Below are positions 44,622 through 47,226 of a stretch of DNA of 47,226 nucleotides, one piece after another. Each line of letters starts with the position of its first letter. The first letter of the stretch is position 1. Under the pieces are notes generated by a model, which saw only the letters and a list, made by a program, of their open reading frames with translations, ran no database searches and was not told where the DNA came from. The stretch lies in assembly GCA_017555825.1 (NCBI GenBank), contig JAFZFQ010000015.1:1-47226 (forward strand), given 5' to 3'. Both the position numbers and the translations under genes were made by a program. Origin of the DNA: Bacteroidaceae bacterium. GTDB taxonomy: Bacteria > Bacteroidota > Bacteroidia > Bacteroidales > Barnesiellaceae_A.

Positions 44622-46853
44622 TTACTCAGCGGGCGAACCTTCAACAGCGCCACTGTATGCGCCTGTAAAGTTGCGACCATCGTGGAGTATTACATCGAAG
44701 CTGATGTCGTAGGTCTTGTCGGCCTCGTTGTAAGTTACATTCAAAGTAGCTTCCTTGTATGCCTTTGAGTTACCGTTGAACTTGCTGTAGTTACCATCGA
44801 TATATTGACCCTCTTCGCCAAGAGTATATACGCCAGAGGTAATATAGTTGGCACTGCTGTCGCCAGTGCGGAGGTCAAAATCCATTGCATAAGCCGCATC
44901 AGCGCTCTTTACTGACAAGTTCCAGTTGTCCGAGTACCATTTTTTGGCTACGAATGTAGTCCATGCGATGTCGTCGGGTACTTCTTGAGTCTCAACGATA
45001 GGCATACCTTCTACCTCACCTACATAAGCGAGCTTAAATGTGCGACCATCTTGTACTTTGAAAGAGATGTCGAAAGTATAAGTTTTCTTCTCCATGTCGA
45101 TAGTTACCGATGCACCTGCATCAAGAGCCGAGTATTGACCCTCACCGGCAACGCGCAATGAAGTTGCGTCTGAGCCAAGGTAACGACCTTCGTCGCTTAC
45201 ATTCAACTTATAGTAACCTGCGGGGAGATATTCAGAAGCGGGGCAGAATGCATCCAATACGAGGCGATATTTCTCTACACCGTTGTCGGTTTTGGCAAAC
45301 TCGATATACCAGTTTGTATTGCTCTCGTAAGCACGAGCCGTAGCCGAAGTGAGCATTACATCGATAACATCGTCAGAGGGTGCAAGTGATACACCTTCGA
45401 TAGAACCTTGATAATCGGCTTCAATTACATAGTTGCCATCCAACGAGCCGTAGAATGTCACCATATACTTTTGCTCATCCCAGTTGATATCTACTGTGAG
45501 TGTACCTGTGAGGAACTGAGTGGGTTCTTGACCGGCTACTGTGAATGTAGAAGTAGCAGCATCAAATTGACCGGGAGCAACAACATCGGGGTTAACCTCC
45601 TCAGACTCTGTAGAGGTATTGATTACATAAACATTGTTTACGATATACGATGTTTGGAAAGCATTGCAAAGGTTGAAAGATGCACTGTTACCATCGGCAT
45701 CGGCAAAGTTCAAAGTCCAATTTTTACCATTGTCGGCAGTTGTAGCCGATGCAGTATTGAACTTGGCATTTACAGTGATAATATCCACAACGGGCATACC
45801 ATCAACATCACCGGTATATGTAGCTTTGAGGTGACGACCATCTTTAAGGAAAAGATCGATATCGAAAGTATAAGCTTTAGTCTCGGGATCGATTGTTACA
45901 ACTGCCTCACCACTCTTGAGGAGCACGCCATTGTCATAACCATAAGTAGAATAACGAAGAGAGCTGATGCAACCGGGGTCGTTGGCCTCTTTTACAACAT
46001 AAGTGCCTTCGGTGAGATAATTTCTATCGGCATCGGTATAGAAGTCAAGACACAAAGTCTTTTCGTTGTATGCAAAGTTGTCGGCTTCGTTGGCATCCTC
46101 ATAAGAGAACATCATGTAGCAAGAGCTACCATATTTCATACCGCGAGCACGGGTATATTCGTGAGAAATAACCAAGTTGGGGTCATCGAGGGTATTGAAA
46201 GGAATAGGCTCGGCCATAGTAGTTTGACCAGCACCTTCGGCAGCTATAACGAGTTTGTATGCCGACGAGCACTCCAAGCCTGTAACCTCGATAGACTCTT
46301 TTGTACCCACCTCTACAGGCTCGCCATTGAGCAATACGTAAGATACAGAAGGAGTCTCTTTAGAAGCGAGCATCACTACATAAGAGATTTTCTCGGCGTT
46401 GGTAGAAGTAACACGGAAGTTCATCTTCTCATGGTCTACTTGTACAATCTCGGCCGATACAACAAGGTCGGCAAGCGACAAGGTAGTGACATAAAGTGTG
46501 TTTGAGCCGGCTGTTTTATTTACATTCTTCACAGCAGCAACAACTTTGTAGCTTGTCTCGGGTTGAAGACCTTCGGCAACAACAACTGCCTCACCATCTT
46601 CGTTGAGAGTAATTTCTACACCTTCGGCAAGAATTGTCTCAAGAGTAGGAGCATTCTCCTCGTTACCGAGTACCATGTAACGAGCCGATTTGGCATTCTC
46701 GGTTTCAACTTCAAATGTCACCGAGTTGTTACCTGTGGCTTTGAGCTCAAGCTCTACACGAGGTTGTTCTTCGGGAGTTTCCAAATCAGGGTTTTCGCAA
46801 CTAAATAGACCAAGTGTCATTGTTGCAAGTGCAAATAACGCGAACTTTTTCAT
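44622..46853 (-). CDS. Surface lipoprotein with four related beta-rich repeats
   Basis: The 743-residue protein has a lipoprotein signal (lipobox LGLFSC, then ENPDLETPEE) and two Fn3-like modules (about 35-220). The remainder is built from four related modules of about 120-140 residues. Each ends in a matching phrase: DGRHLKATYTGDVDGMP, DGNYVIEADYQGSIEGV, DGRTFKLAYVGEVEGMP and DGRNFTGAYSGAVEGSP, preceded by a 'KTYTFDI' strand. I do not recognise a named family for this module. It is probably surface-exposed and binds a glycan or protein. It is the middle gene of the lipoprotein run, 34 bp after the partial gene at the right edge. Confidence 0.85.
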   Translation of the reverse strand: MKKFALFALATMTLGLFSCENPDLETPEEQPRVELELKATGNNSVTFEVETENAKSARYMVLGNEENAPTLETILAEGVEITLNEDGEAVVVAEGLQPETSYKVVAAVKNVNKTAGSNTLYVTTLSLADLVVSAEIVQVDHEKMNFRVTSTNAEKISYVVMLASKETPSVSYVLLNGEPVEVGTKESIEVTGLECSSAYKLVIAAEGAGQTTMAEPIPFNTLDDPNLVISHEYTRARGMKYGSSCYMMFSYEDANEADNFAYNEKTLCLDFYTDADRNYLTEGTYVVKEANDPGCISSLRYSTYGYDNGVLLKSGEAVVTIDPETKAYTFDIDLFLKDGRHLKATYTGDVDGMPVVDIITVNAKFNTASATTADNGKNWTLNFADADGNSASFNLCNAFQTSYIVNNVYVINTSTESEEVNPDVVAPGQFDAATSTFTVAGQEPTQFLTGTLTVDINWDEQKYMVTFYGSLDGNYVIEADYQGSIEGVSLAPSDDVIDVMLTSATARAYESNTNWYIEFAKTDNGVEKYRLVLDAFCPASEYLPAGYYKLNVSDEGRYLGSDATSLRVAGEGQYSALDAGASVTIDMEKKTYTFDISFKVQDGRTFKLAYVGEVEGMPIVETQEVPDDIAWTTFVAKKWYSDNWNLSVKSADAAYAMDFDLRTGDSSANYITSGVYTLGEEGQYIDGNYSKFNGNSKAYKEATLNVTYNEADKTYDISFDVILHDGRNFTGAYSGAVEGSPAE

Positions 46854-46887
46854 GATATAATATTTTAAGTGTCAATTATTGTATTTG

Positions 46888-47226
46888 TTACTTTTGTTTA
46901 CGTGTCAAAACGATATCGCTACATCCGTAGTAAAGAGCCATCCAGCCAAATCCGGGATACTCATAGCACATACCGGGATAAACATCCGGCATAGATGCAG
47001 GCGATTTTATTGTGATAGTATTGTAATTGTCAGAAACGACTACTTCAAGATCGGTATCGGTATAAATCATTGAACCGTCTGATTTGGCATTGAGCATAAA
47101 GCAGTTGCCTACAAAGTGCCATCCAAACAACGAAGTATTGGCCTTACCATCGATTGTCACTTTGTCACCCTCGGCAATGTTAAACACCCACTTCGGGCCC
47201 CACTTTTCTTCGGGGAACTCTACCTC
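46888..47226 (-). CDS. C-terminal part of an unrecognised protein, probably a lipoprotein (start outside window)
   Basis: The frame is open to the right edge, leaving 112 codons before the stop. Tryptophan- and glycine-rich strands (KWGPKWVFN, FGWHFVGNCF, YPGFGWMALYYG) suggest a compact beta domain. No family is recognised. The 34-bp gap to the next lipoprotein gene and the shared strand suggest that it is an upstream member of the same operon. Confidence 0.7.
   Translation of the reverse strand, partial: EVEFPEEKWGPKWVFNIAEGDKVTIDGKANTSLFGWHFVGNCFMLNAKSDGSMIYTDTDLEVVVSDNYNTITIKSPASMPDVYPGMCYEYPGFGWMALYYGCSDIVLTRKQK

Overview
The window reads as chromosome from a member of the order Bacteroidales (Bacteroidota). 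The evidence is DUF4270 and DUF4293 proteins, a BACON-domain lipoprotein, a secreted glycosidase with a type IX secretion C-terminal sorting domain, an almost complete lack of Shine-Dalgarno sequences, and repeated promoters of the Bacteroidota form TTG - about 20 bp - TAnnTTTG. I cannot name the genus. No rRNA, CRISPR array, insertion sequence or phage gene was found.

Left part (1-14.2 kb). The 3' end of a DUF4270 gene is followed by a stand-alone, terminator-flanked gene that fuses an ABC-type ATPase to a DUF4435/TOPRIM-like domain, the same domain pair as the PARIS anti-phage system. Next comes a compact minus-strand operon with a group-B-like [FeFe] hydrogenase and its three H-cluster maturases, in transcription order hydrogenase-hydE-hydG-hydF. 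Diverging from it is a plus-strand run: RluA-type pseudouridine synthase, DUF4293 membrane protein, MgtC-like protein, CPA2/Kef-type antiporter and guaA.

Middle (14.2-27.7 kb). Minus-strand genes encode a Sel1-repeat protein, a CbbX/SpoVK-type AAA+ ATPase and an unrecognised beta-rich protein coupled to it. A gene-free stretch of about 450 bp follows, with signs of a structured RNA. Then come three tandem tRNA-Arg(ACG) genes, a patatin/outer-membrane-barrel protein, an MBL-fold hydrolase and rsmG, with rmuC diverging. A C_GCAxxG_C_C protein and ung follow; ung and a tRNA-Arg(CCG) diverge from face-to-face overlapping promoters. An M3-family peptidase lipoprotein closes this part.

Right part (27.9-47.2 kb). 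Two adjacent paralogous membrane proteins of unknown function carry a repeated motif set resembling the LecA/PA-IL lectin fold. A small membrane-anchored protein follows, then aroC, an M20 dipeptidase, a YhcC-like radical SAM protein and a large GH85 endo-beta-N-acetylglucosaminidase with a T9SS tail. pheT and yebC come next. The window ends with a minus-strand cluster of surface lipoproteins, the last cut by the right edge.

Most genes are housekeeping. The best candidates for something new are the fused ATPase-DUF4435 gene, the paired LecA-like membrane proteins, the beta-rich/AAA+ pair, and the structured region upstream of that pair.
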